A stretch of DNA of 64,000 nt from Brevibacterium aurantiacum (lineage in GTDB: Bacteria > Actinomycetota > Actinomycetes > Actinomycetales > Brevibacteriaceae). Below are positions 37,206-53,561 of the stretch, one piece after another (the stretch's first letter is position 1; each line of letters begins with the position of its first letter). The translations under genes were made by a program, and so were the position numbers. The stretch covers positions 1-64,000 of the forward strand of contig NZ_VLTK01000004.1 of assembly GCF_007558825.1 (NCBI RefSeq), given 5' to 3'. The notes under the pieces were generated by a model. It was given only the letters and a program-made list of their open reading frames with translations. It was not told the DNA's origin and ran no database searches.

Positions 37206-39311
37206 TTACTCTCCGCCACGCATCTTCTGGACGATCTCCTCGGCGACTGCCTTGGGGACCTCCGCATAGCTGGAGAAAGTCATCGAGTACACCGCACGGC
37301 CCTGGGTCTTCGACCGCAGATCACCGATGTAACCGAACATCTCCGACAACGGGACCACAGCCTTGACGACCTTCACACCGGAAGCGTCGTCCATCGACTG
37401 GATCTGGCCACGTCGGGAATTGAGGTCGCCGATGACGTCTCCCATGTATTCCTCTGGGGTACGCACCTCGACGTCCATGACCGGTTCCAGCAGAACCGGC
37501 TTCGCCTTCTGAACGGCCTCCTTGAAGACCATTGAGCCGGCGATCTTGAATGCCATCTCCGAAGAGTCGACATCGTGGTAGGCGCCGTCGATGAGTGTGG
37601 CTTTGACGCCAACCATCGGGTAACCGGCGAGCACACCAAGCTGCATCGCGTCCTGGATACCGGCGTCGACGCTCGGAATGTACTCGCGCGGAATACGTCC
37701 GCCCGTGACGGCATTCTCGAATTCGTAGATCGTATCGCCTTCGACCTCGAGAGGTTCGAAGGTGACCTGGACCTTCGCGAACTGTCCCGATCCACCCGTC
37801 TGCTTCTTGTGGGTGTAGTCGTACTTTTCGACAGTGCGGCGAATGGTCTCACGGTAGGCGACCTGCGGCTTGCCGACATTCGCCTCGACCTTGAACTCGC
37901 GACGCATACGGTCGACGAGGATGTCGAGGTGAAGTTCGCCCATTCCGCGGATTACGGTCTGACCCGTCTCCACATCAAGTTCGACCCGGTATGTCGGGTC
38001 TTCCTTGACGAACTTCTGAATGGCAGCAGAGAGCTTCTCCTGGTCACTCTTGGTCTTGGGCTCAATGGCCACGGAGATGACCGGCTCAGGGAAGGTCATC
38101 GACTCGAGAGCGATCGGGGCGTTCGGATCGCACAGCGTGTCACCGGTGGTTGTCTCTTTGAGACCGATGAACGCGTAGATGTGGCCGGCGATGGCCTCTT
38201 CGACAGGGTTCTCCTTGTTGGAGTGCATCTGGAAGAGCTTGCCGACGCGCTCCTTCTTGCCGCTCGTAGAGTTGAGAACGGCCTCGCCCGACTTCACCTG
38301 TCCGGAGTACACGCGGACGTAGGTCAGCGTGCCGAAGAACGGGTGGGTGGCAACCTTGAACGCGAGAGCCGAGAAAGGCTCATCTTTGGAAGGCTTGCGA
38401 GTCAGCTTTTCGTCCTCGTCACGAGGGTTCTCACCGATCATGGGAGGAACTTCGAGAGGCGAAGGGAGATAGTCGATGACGGCATTGAGCATGGGCTGGA
38501 CGCCCTTGTTCTTGTATGCCGAACCGCACATCACAGGGAACGCCGTGGAGTTGACGACGAGAGAGCGGATGCCCTCCTTGATCTCGGCAATCGAGATCTC
38601 TTCGCCCTCAAGGTACTTCTCCATGAGTTCGTCAGTGGCTTCAGCAACATCCTCGATGAGCTGGGCGCGGTACTCAACTGCCTTGTCCTGGAGATCTTCT
38701 GGGATCTCGATCTCGGTCATGTCCTGACCCTTCTTGGACTCATCAGGCCAGATGTAGGCCTTCATCTCAAGAAGGTCGACTACCCCGGCGAACTCCGACT
38801 CGGAGCCGATAGGCAGCTGAATGACCAGCGGCTTGGCACCGAGGCGTTCGCGGATGGTGTCGACGGTGAAGTAGAAGTCAGCACCGAGCTTGTCCATCTT
38901 ATTGACGAAGCACACGCGTGGCACGTCGTACTTGTCAGCCTGACGCCACACGGTCTCGGACTGCGGTTCAACGCCTTCCTTGCCATCGAAGACGGCGACG
39001 GCGCCATCGAGGACGCGCAGTGAGCGCTCAACCTCGACGGTGAAGTCGACGTGGCCCGGGGTGTCGATGATGTTGATCTGGTTGTCGTGCCAGTAGCAGG
39101 TGGTGGCAGCCGACGTGATCGTGATGCCACGTTCCTGCTCCTGGTCCATCCAGTCCATCGTCGAGGCACCGTCGTGCGTCTCGCCGATCTTGTAGTTCAC
39201 ACCGGTGTAGTAAAGGATGCGTTCGGTTGTGGTGGTCTTACCGGCATCGATGTGGGCCATGATGCCGATGTTGCGGACCTTATTCAGGTCGGTGAGCACG
39301 TCAAGTGCCAC
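37206..39311 (-). CDS. fusA: Elongation factor G
   Basis: EF-G, 701 residues, the translocation GTPase. GTPase motifs are [42 protein letters not shown] and [10 protein letters not shown]. Domains II-V follow, including [33 protein letters not shown]. It starts [17 protein letters not shown] as usual. It sits between rpsG (98 bp) and tuf in the standard str order. No obvious fusidate-resistance alteration is visible by eye. Confidence 0.98.
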   Translation of the reverse strand: MALDVLTDLNKVRNIGIMAHIDAGKTTTTERILYYTGVNYKIGETHDGASTMDWMDQEQERGITITSAATTCYWHDNQINIIDTPGHVDFTVEVERSLRVLDGAVAVFDGKEGVEPQSETVWRQADKYDVPRVCFVNKMDKLGADFYFTVDTIRERLGAKPLVIQLPIGSESEFAGVVDLLEMKAYIWPDESKKGQDMTEIEIPEDLQDKAVEYRAQLIEDVAEATDELMEKYLEGEEISIAEIKEGIRSLVVNSTAFPVMCGSAYKNKGVQPMLNAVIDYLPSPLEVPPMIGENPRDEDEKLTRKPSKDEPFSALAFKVATHPFFGTLTYVRVYSGQVKSGEAVLNSTSGKKERVGKLFQMHSNKENPVEEAIAGHIYAFIGLKETTTGDTLCDPNAPIALESMTFPEPVISVAIEPKTKSDQEKLSAAIQKFVKEDPTYRVELDVETGQTVIRGMGELHLDILVDRMRREFKVEANVGKPQVAYRETIRRTVEKYDYTHKKQTGGSGQFAKVQVTFEPLEVEGDTIYEFENAVTGGRIPREYIPSVDAGIQDAMQLGVLAGYPMVGVKATLIDGAYHDVDSSEMAFKIAGSMVFKEAVQKAKPVLLEPVMDVEVRTPEEYMGDVIGDLNSRRGQIQSMDDASGVKVVKAVVPLSEMFGYIGDLRSKTQGRAVYSMTFSSYAEVPKAVAEEIVQKMRGGE

Positions 39312-39409
39312 GGTGTCTCTCTCTCACTCGATGATGTGATCGGCTCCCCCGCTGCCTGGCCGGCAGGCGCCGCATGACGCCTGCCGGCCAGGGTTCCGGA
39401 GAGGAACGA

Positions 39410-39880
39410 TTACCAGCGGTAGTGGGCGAAGGCCTTGTTGGACTCGGCCATCTTGTGGGTGTCTTCGCGACGCTTCACAGCGGCGCCGAGGCCGTTGCTC
39501 GCGTCGAGAATCTCATTCATGAGGCGCTCGGTCATCGTCTTCTCACGACGCTGGCGGGAGTAAGCCACGAGCCAGCGCAGTGCCAAAGTCGTCGAACGAA
39601 CCGGACGGACATCGACCGGAACCTGGTAGGTTGCGCCACCGACACGGCGAGAGCGAACCTCGAGGGATGGGCGGATGTTGTCGAGAGCCTTCTTCAGGTT
39701 GACAACTGGGTCATTGCCGTTCTTCTCACGGGTGCCTTCGAGAGCACCGTAGACGATGCGCTCAGCGGTCGAACGCTTTCCGTCGAGCAGGATCTTGTTG
39801 ATCAGCTGCGTGACGATCGGCGAACTGAAGACCGGGTCAATGACGATCGGTCGCTTTGGTGCAGGACCTTTACGTGGCAT
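39410..39880 (-). CDS. rpsG: 30S ribosomal protein S7
   Basis: S7, 156 residues, organiser of the 30S head, contacting E-site tRNA. It begins [20 protein letters not shown] and contains [47 protein letters not shown] and [31 protein letters not shown]. It overlaps rpsL by one base. Confidence 0.98.
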   Translation of the reverse strand: MPRKGPAPKRPIVIDPVFSSPIVTQLINKILLDGKRSTAERIVYGALEGTREKNGNDPVVNLKKALDNIRPSLEVRSRRVGGATYQVPVDVRPVRSTTLALRWLVAYSRQRREKTMTERLMNEILDASNGLGAAVKRREDTHKMAESNKAFAHYRW

Positions 39881-40254
39881 TACTTCTTCTCCCTCTTCGC
39901 ACCGTACTTGCTGCGTGCCTGCTGGCGGCCCTTGACACCCTGGGTGTCAAGCGAACCGCGAACGATTCGGTAGCGCACACCTGGCAGGTCCTTGACACGA
40001 CCACCGCGCACGAGCACGATCGAGTGCTCCTGCAGGTTGTGTCCTTCGCCTGGAATGTAGGCAGTCACTTCGATCTGGCTCGAAAGCTTGACACGAGCGA
40101 CCTTGCGAAGAGCCGAGTTCGGCTTCTTGGGTGTAGTGGTGTACACACGGGTGCACACTCCACGACGCTGCGGGCTGCTCTTCAGAGCAGGAGCGTCGGA
40201 TCCTGCGGATTTGACATGTCGTCCCTTGCGGACGAGCTGCTGGATTGTCGGCAC
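39880..40254 (-). CDS. rpsL: 30S ribosomal protein S12
   Basis: S12, 124 residues, at the decoding centre. The two loops in which streptomycin-resistance mutations occur are wild type: [12 protein letters not shown] and [15 protein letters not shown]. The start codon is GTG with GGAG about 8 nt upstream. It heads the rpsL-rpsG-fusA-tuf operon, after a leader of around 210 nt. Confidence 0.98.
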   Translation of the reverse strand: MPTIQQLVRKGRHVKSAGSDAPALKSSPQRRGVCTRVYTTTPKKPNSALRKVARVKLSSQIEVTAYIPGEGHNLQEHSIVLVRGGRVKDLPGVRYRIVRGSLDTQGVKGRQQARSKYGAKREKK

Positions 40255-40469
40255 TAAGCGTTCTCCATTTGCTTCTCGATAAACCTAATTCCCAACGTTG
40301 GCCATGGCATCAGCCATGTCTGTGAACCGTGGGACATATCCGACTGAACACCGGGTGAAGCTTCACGCCCGATGCCAGTATTCGCGCGACGGCCTGAACC
40401 CTGCACTCGGGCGTGTCGCGTTGACACGCAACCTATGCAGAATGACACGTCGGCGGCCTGCCTCCGTCG

Positions 40470-40498
40470 AATTCTCACAATCAGTCCGGATCTCACAA
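40470..40498 (-). promoter_or_regulatory. Putative str operon promoter
   Basis: On the minus strand TTGTGA (40493-40498) and AGAATT (40470-40475) are 17 bp apart. The TTGTGAGA octamer is repeated 18 bp downstream, straddling the -10, so the site could also be read as a direct-repeat protein-binding site. Confidence 0.4.
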
Positions 40499-40749
40499 AA
40501 CATCCGGTATGGTCATTCGTCGAGGCAGATAACACAATCAGTCGCATCCTAGAATATCGCGGTCTCCCGCATCTGGTCAAAACCAGCCGCTGTGGGTTGC
40601 ACGACACAGCCCCGCCACCCCGGCGCAGGGAACCCCCTCCCCCGGTGCACCTACCCTCCGCGGACCGAAGTCCAAGCTCTTCGCGGACCGAGAACTGAGG
40701 CCGACAGTCGCCCGCGGCTCGCGCGCCCGAGACTCGAGACTATTGCTTC

Positions 40750-40779
40750 CTTGACTCATTCAAGAAAAGGCGGCAAGCT
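40750..40779 (+). promoter_or_regulatory. Promoter/operator of the fur-katG pair
   Basis: CTTGACTCATTCAAG (40750-40764) is an inverted repeat with 5-bp arms, followed by AAAAGG. It contains the -35 box TTGACT (40751-40756). A 17-bp spacer leads to CAAGCT (40774-40779) ending 6 nt before the GTG start. From memory, the arrangement strongly resembles the autoregulated furA operator of mycobacteria. Confidence 0.55.
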
Positions 40780-40785
40780 GTTGCT

Positions 40786-41262
40786 GTGGCTGAGAACAAG
40801 GATAGGCACGAGTCGGAACCGACCGCAGCACTGCGGGAGAGTTCCCTTCGCGTGACGAAACAGAGAGTCGCAGTTCTCGCGGCTGTGTGCGACCACCAGC
40901 ATGCAGACACAGAGACTGTCATCCGCGCTGTTCGAGAGATCCTCCCCGAGGTATCGCATCAGGCGGTGTACGACTCGCTGCACACACTCACCGAGGTCGG
41001 ACTCGTGCGGTGCATTCAGCCGTCCGGGTCTGTGGCCCGTTACGAGCGACGCATCGGGGACAATCATCATCACCTCGTGTGCCGCTCGTGCAATCTCATC
41101 GTCGATGTCGACTGTGCGGTCGGGCAGGCCCCCTGCTTGACCCCTTCACACGACGCTGGTTTCGTCATCGAGCAGGCCGAAGTCACTTTCTGGGGCTTGT
41201 GTCCTGACTGCGCTGTGTCTGCAGCGCCTTCGGGCAGCACCGAACCCGCCTCGGCGGTCTGA
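40786..41262 (+). CDS. Fur-family transcriptional regulator (FurA/CatR type)
   Basis: A 158-residue Fur-family protein. The N-terminal winged helix includes LRVTKQRVAVLAAVCDHQHADTETVIRAVREILPEVSHQAVYDSLHTLTEVGLV. The metal sites are DNHHHLVC (regulatory His), with the CxxC pairs Cys99/Cys102 and Cys139/Cys142 that would hold structural zinc. Placement 78 bp upstream of katG is typical of FurA/CatR, a peroxide- and iron-sensing repressor of katG and itself. The GTG start at 40786 has no good Shine-Dalgarno and is probably leaderless, as in mycobacterial furA. Confidence 0.93.
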   Translation: MAENKDRHESEPTAALRESSLRVTKQRVAVLAAVCDHQHADTETVIRAVREILPEVSHQAVYDSLHTLTEVGLVRCIQPSGSVARYERRIGDNHHHLVCRSCNLIVDVDCAVGQAPCLTPSHDAGFVIEQAEVTFWGLCPDCAVSAAPSGSTEPASAV

Positions 41263-41340
41263 GCCGATCCACCCAACGACAAAGCCACACCTTTGTCTTC
41301 AACCGGGTCCTGACGGGGACTCGAAAGTGAAAGGAATACT

Positions 41341-43551
41341 ATGACCGATACTTCCACCGCCGGCGGCTGTCCAGTCGTCCACACCACCTCGGCTGCGGCG
41401 ACGGCGCCCGATGCCGACTCGCTGGTCGATCCCAGCCAGGGCGATGCCAACTCGCATTGGTGGCCGAATCGCCTCAACCTCAAGATCTTGGCCAAGAACC
41501 AGCCAGCTCGCGACCCGATGGACGAAGGCTTCGACTACGACGCCGAGTTCGCCAGCCTCGACTACTACGCGCTCAAGGCCGACATCGAAGAGCTGCAGAA
41601 GACGAACGCCGACTGGTGGTCGGCTGATTTCGGTCACTACGGCCCGTTCATGATCCGCATGGCCTGGCACTCCGCAGGCACCTACCGAGTCCAGGACGGA
41701 CGCGGCGGCGGCGGCGAAGGGCAGCAGCGTTTCGCGCCTCTGAATTCCTGGCCCGACAACGTGGGTCTCGACAAGGCCCGTCGATTGCTCTGGCCGGTCA
41801 AGAAGAAGTACGGCAAGAAGATCTCATGGGCTGATCTATTCATCCTCGCCGGAAACGTAGGTCTCGAATCCATGGGCTTCAAGACTTTCGGTTACGCCGG
41901 TGGTCGCAAGGACGTGTGGGAACCCGACAATGACGTCTACTGGGGCTCCGAGACCGAATGGCTGGGCACCGACAAGCGCTATGTGGGCAACCGCGAGCTG
42001 CAGAAGCCGCTGGCGGCAACGACCATGGGTCTCATCTACGTCAACCCTGAGGGCCCAGAGGGCAAACCGGATCCGCTGGCCGCGGCCATCGACATCCGCG
42101 AGACCTTCGGTCGCATGGCCATGGACGACGAGGAGACAGTCGCTCTCATCGCAGGTGGACATACCTTCGGCAAGACCCACGGCGCAGCATCCGAGTCGCA
42201 CAAGGGCGGAGATCCGGAAGCAGCACCGATCGAGGAGCAGGGCCTGGGTTGGAAGTCCGACTTCGGCACCGGCCAGGGCAATGACACCGTCGGCAGCGGC
42301 ATCGAGGTCACGTGGACCTACCACCCCACTCGGTGGGACAACGAGTTCTTCCACATCCTCTTCGCCTACGAATGGGAGGTCTTCGAGAACGAAGGCGGAC
42401 ACCTGCAGTGGCGCCCAGTCGACGGCGGCGGCGATGACATGGTTCCGATGGCTCAGGGCGACGGACGCCGCGAGCCCCGCATGCTCACAACCGATCTTTC
42501 GCTGCGTTTCGATCCCATCTATGGTGAGATCTCGCGCCGCTTCAAGGACGACCAGAAGGCCTTCGAGGATGCCTTCGCCCGCGCCTGGTTCAAGCTCACT
42601 CACCGTGACATGGGCCCGTCCACTCGCTACCTCGGACCCGAGGTCCCCAGCGAAGAGCTCATCTGGCAGGACCCGGTCCCGGCCGGCACACCGCTCGCAG
42701 AGGGCCAGCTCGAGGCCATCAAGGCTGCCGTGCGCGAATCCGGGCTGAGCGTCTCCCAGCTCGTCTCAACCACGTGGGCCGCGGCATCATCACACCGTGT
42801 CTCCGACTTCCGCGGCGGAGTCAACGGCGGACGCCTGCGCCTCGAACCGCAGAAGAGCTGGGAAGTCAACGAGCCCGCGAAGCTAGCCGAGGTCATCACA
42901 GTCCTCGAACGCATCGCAGCGGACACCGGAGCAACGTTCGCCGATGTCCTGGCGATCGCCGGCGGCGTCGGCATCGAAACCGCGGCGAAGGCCGCCGGCC
43001 ATGATGTCAGCGTTCCGGTCTCGACCGGCCGCGGTGACGCGACCCAGGAGCAGACCGACGTCGATTCGTTCTCCTACCTGGAGCCGACACACGACGGATT
43101 CCGCAACTACCTCACCGAGGACCTCCCCCTGTCGGCCGAGTACCTCCTCCTGGACAAGGCGAGCCTGCTCGGTCTGACCACTTCGGAGCTGACCGTGCTC
43201 ATCGGTGGGCTGCGTGTCCTCGGTGCAAACTACGAAGATTCGGAGCTCGGTGTGTTCACCGACCGTCCCGGCGAGCTGACGAACGATTTCTTCGTCAACC
43301 TCCTGGAACTGGGCAACGTCTGGAAGCCGATCGGACCGTCCGAATCCGCCACTGTCTACGAGTGCTTCTCCCCCGAGGGAGACAAGCTGTGGACCGGAAG
43401 CCGTATCGATCTGCTCTTCGGTGCCAACTCCGAGCTGCGTGCCATCGCCGAGGTATACGCCTCCGATGACGCCCAGGAGAAGTTCGTCAACGACTTCGTC
43501 AAGGCCTGGAGCAAGCTCGTCGAAGCAGACCGCTTCGATCTGCACCGCTGA
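41341..43551 (+). CDS. katG: Catalase-peroxidase
   Basis: KatG, 736 residues, a haem enzyme removing hydrogen peroxide by catalase and broad peroxidase activities. The distal site Arg106, Trp109 and His110 is in [13 protein letters not shown]. The cross-linked triad would be Trp109, Tyr233 ([10 protein letters not shown]) and Met259. The proximal His274 is in [11 protein letters not shown]. The serine corresponding to M. tuberculosis Ser315 is present in GSGIEVTWT. Both the haem-binding N half and the degenerate C half are complete. AAAGGAA precedes the ATG. Presumably repressed by the adjacent Fur protein. Confidence 0.98.
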   Translation: MTDTSTAGGCPVVHTTSAAATAPDADSLVDPSQGDANSHWWPNRLNLKILAKNQPARDPMDEGFDYDAEFASLDYYALKADIEELQKTNADWWSADFGHYGPFMIRMAWHSAGTYRVQDGRGGGGEGQQRFAPLNSWPDNVGLDKARRLLWPVKKKYGKKISWADLFILAGNVGLESMGFKTFGYAGGRKDVWEPDNDVYWGSETEWLGTDKRYVGNRELQKPLAATTMGLIYVNPEGPEGKPDPLAAAIDIRETFGRMAMDDEETVALIAGGHTFGKTHGAASESHKGGDPEAAPIEEQGLGWKSDFGTGQGNDTVGSGIEVTWTYHPTRWDNEFFHILFAYEWEVFENEGGHLQWRPVDGGGDDMVPMAQGDGRREPRMLTTDLSLRFDPIYGEISRRFKDDQKAFEDAFARAWFKLTHRDMGPSTRYLGPEVPSEELIWQDPVPAGTPLAEGQLEAIKAAVRESGLSVSQLVSTTWAAASSHRVSDFRGGVNGGRLRLEPQKSWEVNEPAKLAEVITVLERIAADTGATFADVLAIAGGVGIETAAKAAGHDVSVPVSTGRGDATQEQTDVDSFSYLEPTHDGFRNYLTEDLPLSAEYLLLDKASLLGLTTSELTVLIGGLRVLGANYEDSELGVFTDRPGELTNDFFVNLLELGNVWKPIGPSESATVYECFSPEGDKLWTGSRIDLLFGANSELRAIAEVYASDDAQEKFVNDFVKAWSKLVEADRFDLHR

Positions 43552-43570
43552 GTGATCTGAGAAATCGCGC

Positions 43571-43605
43571 CTGTGCCCCCACCACGATCAGTGATGGGGG
43601 CACAG
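43571..43605 (+). terminator. Terminator-like hairpin after katG
   Basis: An 11-bp stem (CTGTGCCCCCA with TGGGGGCACAG) whose loop can add a CAC/GTG helix. It begins 19 bp after the katG stop and has no T-tract. Confidence 0.65.
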
Positions 43606-43837
43606 TCGTATCCAGGATGGAATCAGGCCTCTGCTGGCCACCGCCCTGTTGTCCGGCTCTGGGAGTGCCCGGCCCGGGGTTCGGAAGGTTCGGATTCGGG
43701 TTGACTGTCATGGGAACTCTTTGGTTGTCAGTGATTCCGCTCTCGTGTGCTGTGCTGTCGCAATTCCGAGTCGTGGCTGTGTCCAGCCTGTGGAACTTGG
43801 CTGCGGCCGATCTCAACTGCAGATGTGTGGTCCCCGC

Positions 43838-43843
43838 TACACT
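43838..43843 (+). promoter_or_regulatory. -10 box for a leaderless DUF1707-pfkA transcript
   Basis: TACACT ends 7 nt before the ATG at 43851 and there is no Shine-Dalgarno. Confidence 0.45.
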
Positions 43844-43850
43844 GGGCGTC

Positions 43851-44534
43851 ATGGCCAAAGAAGATTCCCCGCACTCGCCCGCGCCCCGCATCCGAGCCTC
43901 TGACAAGGACCGCGACGCCGTTCTCGGAGTCATCACCGACGCGGTCAGCAACGGTCGGCTCGACCCGGAAGAGACCGCCGAACGTCAGGATGAGGCGATT
44001 TCGGCGAAGTACCTCGACGAACTGATGCCGCTCATCGTCGATCTGCCCGAAGGACACGAGCTCTACCGCACCCTGCAGCGCCAGACCGGCGGAACGGCGG
44101 CAGGGACATCACTCGCACGCAGCGCCGGACCCACCTCGCTGGCTCCGATGGCGGAACCGGGCACAGCGGAGCCGATGAACTCGGTGGCGATTATGTCCGG
44201 GCGCGAACTCGATGTGCCAGCCGGCACAGCCCAGGTGACGACCTATTCGCTCATGGGCGGCGACAACATCGACCTGTGCGACGTCATGGGACCGGGAGTC
44301 ACCGTGTCGCTGACATCGTATTCGATGATGGCCGGCCACGACATCTACGTCCCTCCCGGCGTGCGGGTCCGCGACGACACAATCAACATCATGGCCGGCA
44401 ATGAGATCCGCGGCTCCGCCAAAGGAGACGGTTCGAATGGGACGCTCATCCTCAAGGGCGTCTCTGTCATGGCCGGTCACGACGTGCATTTGGCCAAAGG
44501 CTATCGAGCAAAGGATCAGGGGCAATTGGAATGA
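43851..44534 (+). CDS. DUF1707 domain protein with LiaF-like C-terminal region
   Basis: A 227-residue protein. The N-terminal DUF1707 domain (about residues 12-65: IRASDKDRDAVLGVITDAV, GRLDPEETAERQDEAISAKYLDEL) is an actinobacterial module usually found at the N terminus of small or membrane proteins. The C-terminal part has repeated short strands (VAIMSGRELDVPAG, YSLMGGDNIDL, YSMMAGHDIYVPPG, ISVMAGHDV-like) resembling the beta-solenoid of cell-wall stress (LiaF/YvqF) proteins. No membrane helix is seen, unlike many relatives. It is joined to pfkA by an ATGA overlap. Function unknown. Confidence 0.82.
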   Translation: MAKEDSPHSPAPRIRASDKDRDAVLGVITDAVSNGRLDPEETAERQDEAISAKYLDELMPLIVDLPEGHELYRTLQRQTGGTAAGTSLARSAGPTSLAPMAEPGTAEPMNSVAIMSGRELDVPAGTAQVTTYSLMGGDNIDLCDVMGPGVTVSLTSYSMMAGHDIYVPPGVRVRDDTINIMAGNEIRGSAKGDGSNGTLILKGVSVMAGHDVHLAKGYRAKDQGQLE

Positions 44535-45556
44535 AGATAGGTGTACTGACCTCCGGCGGGGACTGCCCCGGACTCAACGCGGTCATCCGCGGAATCGTCC
44601 GCAAGGGCATCCGCTCGCACGAAGATACGTTTGTGGGAATCCGCGACGGTTGGCGCGGCCTGCTCGAAGACGATGTGTTCGACATGACTATGCTCGACGT
44701 TCGCGGACTCTCCGGCCGAGGCGGCACCATCCTCGGCACGTCCCGCACCCACCCCTATGAGGGCGGCGGGCCGGAGCGGATGCGCGAGGTGATGACCGCC
44801 CACGGCATCGACGCGATCGTTGCGATCGGCGGCGAGGGCACACTGGCTGGGGCCTCCCGACTCGTGAACGAGGAGGGACTCAACATCATCGGTGTCCCCA
44901 AGACCATCGACAACGATCTCAGCGGCACTGACTACACCTTCGGCTTCGACTCGGCCCAAGCCATCGCGACCGAGTCCATCGACCGGCTCCGCACAACGGC
45001 CGAGTCCCATCATCGATGCATGGTCATCGAGGTCATGGGCCGCAACGTCGGATGGATCGCGCTGCATGCGGGAATGGCCGGTGGCGCGCACGCGATCCTC
45101 ATGCCGGAGTTTCCCGTCTCCTTCGACCAGATCGAGGAATGGGTGACCTCGGCCAGGGACCGCGGCCGTGCTCCGATCGTCGTCGTGGCCGAGGGCTTCA
45201 TTCCCGAGGGGCTCGACGAACAGGTCGCGGACCGGGGTGTCGACAACAAGGGACGGACCCGTCTCGGCGGCATCGCAGACTTCCTGGCTCCCAAGATCGA
45301 GGAGATCACCGGAATCGAGTCCCGTGCCACCATTCTCGGACACCTTCAGCGAGGCGGCTCCCCCACGGCGTATGACCGGGTCCTGTCCACGCGTCTGGGG
45401 ATGGCTGCGGCAGATCTCGCGCACAACGGCGACTGGGGCAAGATGGCCAGTCTCAAGGGCACCGACATCGTCTCGGTCGACATGGCTTCAGCCGTCGACC
45501 GACTCAAGTCTGTTCCGCTTCAACGCTGGGAAGAGGCGCAAGTCCTCTTCGGCTAG
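44531..45556 (+). CDS. pfkA: 6-phosphofructokinase
   Basis: A 341-residue phosphofructokinase. GVLTSGGDCPGLNAVIRG is the N-terminal nucleotide loop, GGEGTL the phosphate-binding segment, PKTIDND carries the catalytic Asp127, and MGRNVGWIALHAG and HLQRGGSPTAYDR bind fructose 6-phosphate. The residue combination Gly103 (GGEGT) with Lys124 (PKTID) matches the long actinobacterial type known from Streptomyces, which uses ATP although Lys124 is a mark of pyrophosphate enzymes. Phosphate donor specificity therefore needs assay. Its start overlaps the DUF1707 stop. Confidence 0.94.
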   Translation: MKIGVLTSGGDCPGLNAVIRGIVRKGIRSHEDTFVGIRDGWRGLLEDDVFDMTMLDVRGLSGRGGTILGTSRTHPYEGGGPERMREVMTAHGIDAIVAIGGEGTLAGASRLVNEEGLNIIGVPKTIDNDLSGTDYTFGFDSAQAIATESIDRLRTTAESHHRCMVIEVMGRNVGWIALHAGMAGGAHAILMPEFPVSFDQIEEWVTSARDRGRAPIVVVAEGFIPEGLDEQVADRGVDNKGRTRLGGIADFLAPKIEEITGIESRATILGHLQRGGSPTAYDRVLSTRLGMAAADLAHNGDWGKMASLKGTDIVSVDMASAVDRLKSVPLQRWEEAQVLFG

Positions 45557-45616
45557 CTGTCCTGCTCAACGAAGCCGCCTTGCAACGCCGACACGCATTC
45601 AGAGCTCGCCGCAGGC

Positions 45617-45678
45617 CAACAGTCGGTAAGTCCTGGTCGAATTGTTCGAGATATTCGATCAGAACTTGCCGACTGTTG
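45617..45678. repeat. Long imperfect inverted repeat (26-bp arms)
   Basis: Arms 45617-45642 and 45653-45678 flank a 10-nt loop. Of 26 positions, 23 are Watson-Crick pairs, two are G-T wobble in the plus-strand RNA and one is a C/A mismatch. It is 60 bp after pfkA and could end that transcript, but it is AT-richer and longer than the other terminators here and has no T-tract. Confidence 0.75.
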
Positions 45679-45770
45679 AGCTTCTGACCGAGTTCGATGC
45701 GATTGGCCGAGGATGTTCTGCGGCGATGCTTCTGCTCGCGCGCACGCGATCGCACCCACATGCGCGCCCG

Positions 45771-45826
45771 CGTTCGCGTCTACGTTCGCGTCTACGTTCG
45801 CGTCTACGTTCGCGTCTACGATCGCG
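45771..45826. repeat. 12-bp tandem repeat, four and two-thirds copies
   Basis: The unit CGTTCGCGTCTA is repeated exactly at 45771, 45783, 45795 and 45807, followed by a partial copy (CGATCGCG) at 45819-45826. As the unit length is a multiple of three it would not disturb a frame, but no supported gene covers it. Copy number is likely to vary between strains. Confidence 0.85.
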
Positions 45827-45850
45827 GGGACCGCATATGAATGAACGAAG

Positions 45851-45880
45851 AGGGGCACCCACCTGATGGTGGGTGCCCCT
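45851..45880 (-). terminator. Terminator of rpoBC
   Basis: An exact 13-bp stem around TGAT (AGGGGCACCCACC with GGTGGGTGCCCCT), 65 bp beyond the rpoC stop on the minus strand. Confidence 0.75.
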
Positions 45881-45944
45881 CGTGCTGTGCCTGCCGACTC
45901 AGTCTGATGACTCAGCGACAGGGACGCGACTCAGACGATCAGCT

Positions 45945-49817
<3,873 letters not shown>

Positions 49818-49885
49818 GTAAATCCTCTTTCCTGGCGATGAACGTCGAGTTCATCGCGAAGTTGTGTCGGTTGAAGTGGAAGTCC

Positions 49886-53365
<3,480 letters not shown>

Positions 53366-53498
53366 TGGGATCCTTCCGAGTGCTTCACCAATTGATAGGT
53401 TGACCCTCCACACGAAGTCACGTCGACGACCCCAGGTGTGTCAGATTTCGACACCGGGCGACAACGTGGTTCACTTGAGTGGAAATGAGGTGCCCCCC

Positions 53499-53560
53499 GC
53501 TATATGAAGGCACGCCACAGGCAGATCAACGCAAATATCAAGCTTATAGCAATCGGTCAA
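53499..53560 (-). promoter_or_regulatory. Putative tandem rpoB promoters
   Basis: On the minus strand, TTGACC (53555-53560) with TATTTG (53532-53537) at 17 bp, and TTGATC (53524-53529) with ATATAG (53500-53505) at 18 bp, lie in tandem. The downstream one would give a leader of about 125 nt. Confidence 0.45.
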
Positions 53561-53561
53561 G

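Larger units (their letters stand above)
40255..40785. other. Divergent regulatory region between rpsL and the fur homologue
   Basis: No gene is apparent in these 531 bp. The left part is the rpsL leader with an exact 7-bp stem hairpin (GCGTGTC/GACACGC, 40411-40429). A probable rpsL promoter lies at 40470-40498, and the fur promoter/operator at 40750-40779. The middle (40560-40740) is C-rich and featureless. Confidence 0.6.
45557..45944. other. Convergent intergenic region with hairpin, microsatellite-like repeat and rpoC terminator
   Basis: No convincing gene is present in these 388 bp. They hold a long imperfect inverted repeat (45617-45678), a 12-bp tandem repeat (45771-45826) and the rpoC terminator (45851-45880). 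Short frames over the tandem repeat encode VDAN or RRRE repeats and look like by-products. Confidence 0.7.

Noticed and set aside
35783..37366. A 527-codon open frame opposite tuf
   Set aside because: Antisense shadow of EF-Tu; no domain is visible.
43499..43711. A minus-strand 70-codon frame starting MTVNPNPNLPNPGPGTP
   Set aside because: The Pro/Asn/Gly-rich start looks gene-like, but the frame runs through the katG terminator into katG itself and has only a weak ribosome site.
45771..45826. Possible CRISPR array
   Set aside because: The repeats are 12 bp, contiguous and without spacers; no cas genes are present.
45553..45866. Frames with VDAN or RRRE repeats over the tandem repeat
   Set aside because: They arise from the 12-bp unit, have no ribosome site and cross the rpoC terminator.
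53366..53413. GTG start of rpoB at 53413
   Set aside because: It adds 16 residues not typical of beta subunits and has a poorer ribosome site than the TTG at 53365.
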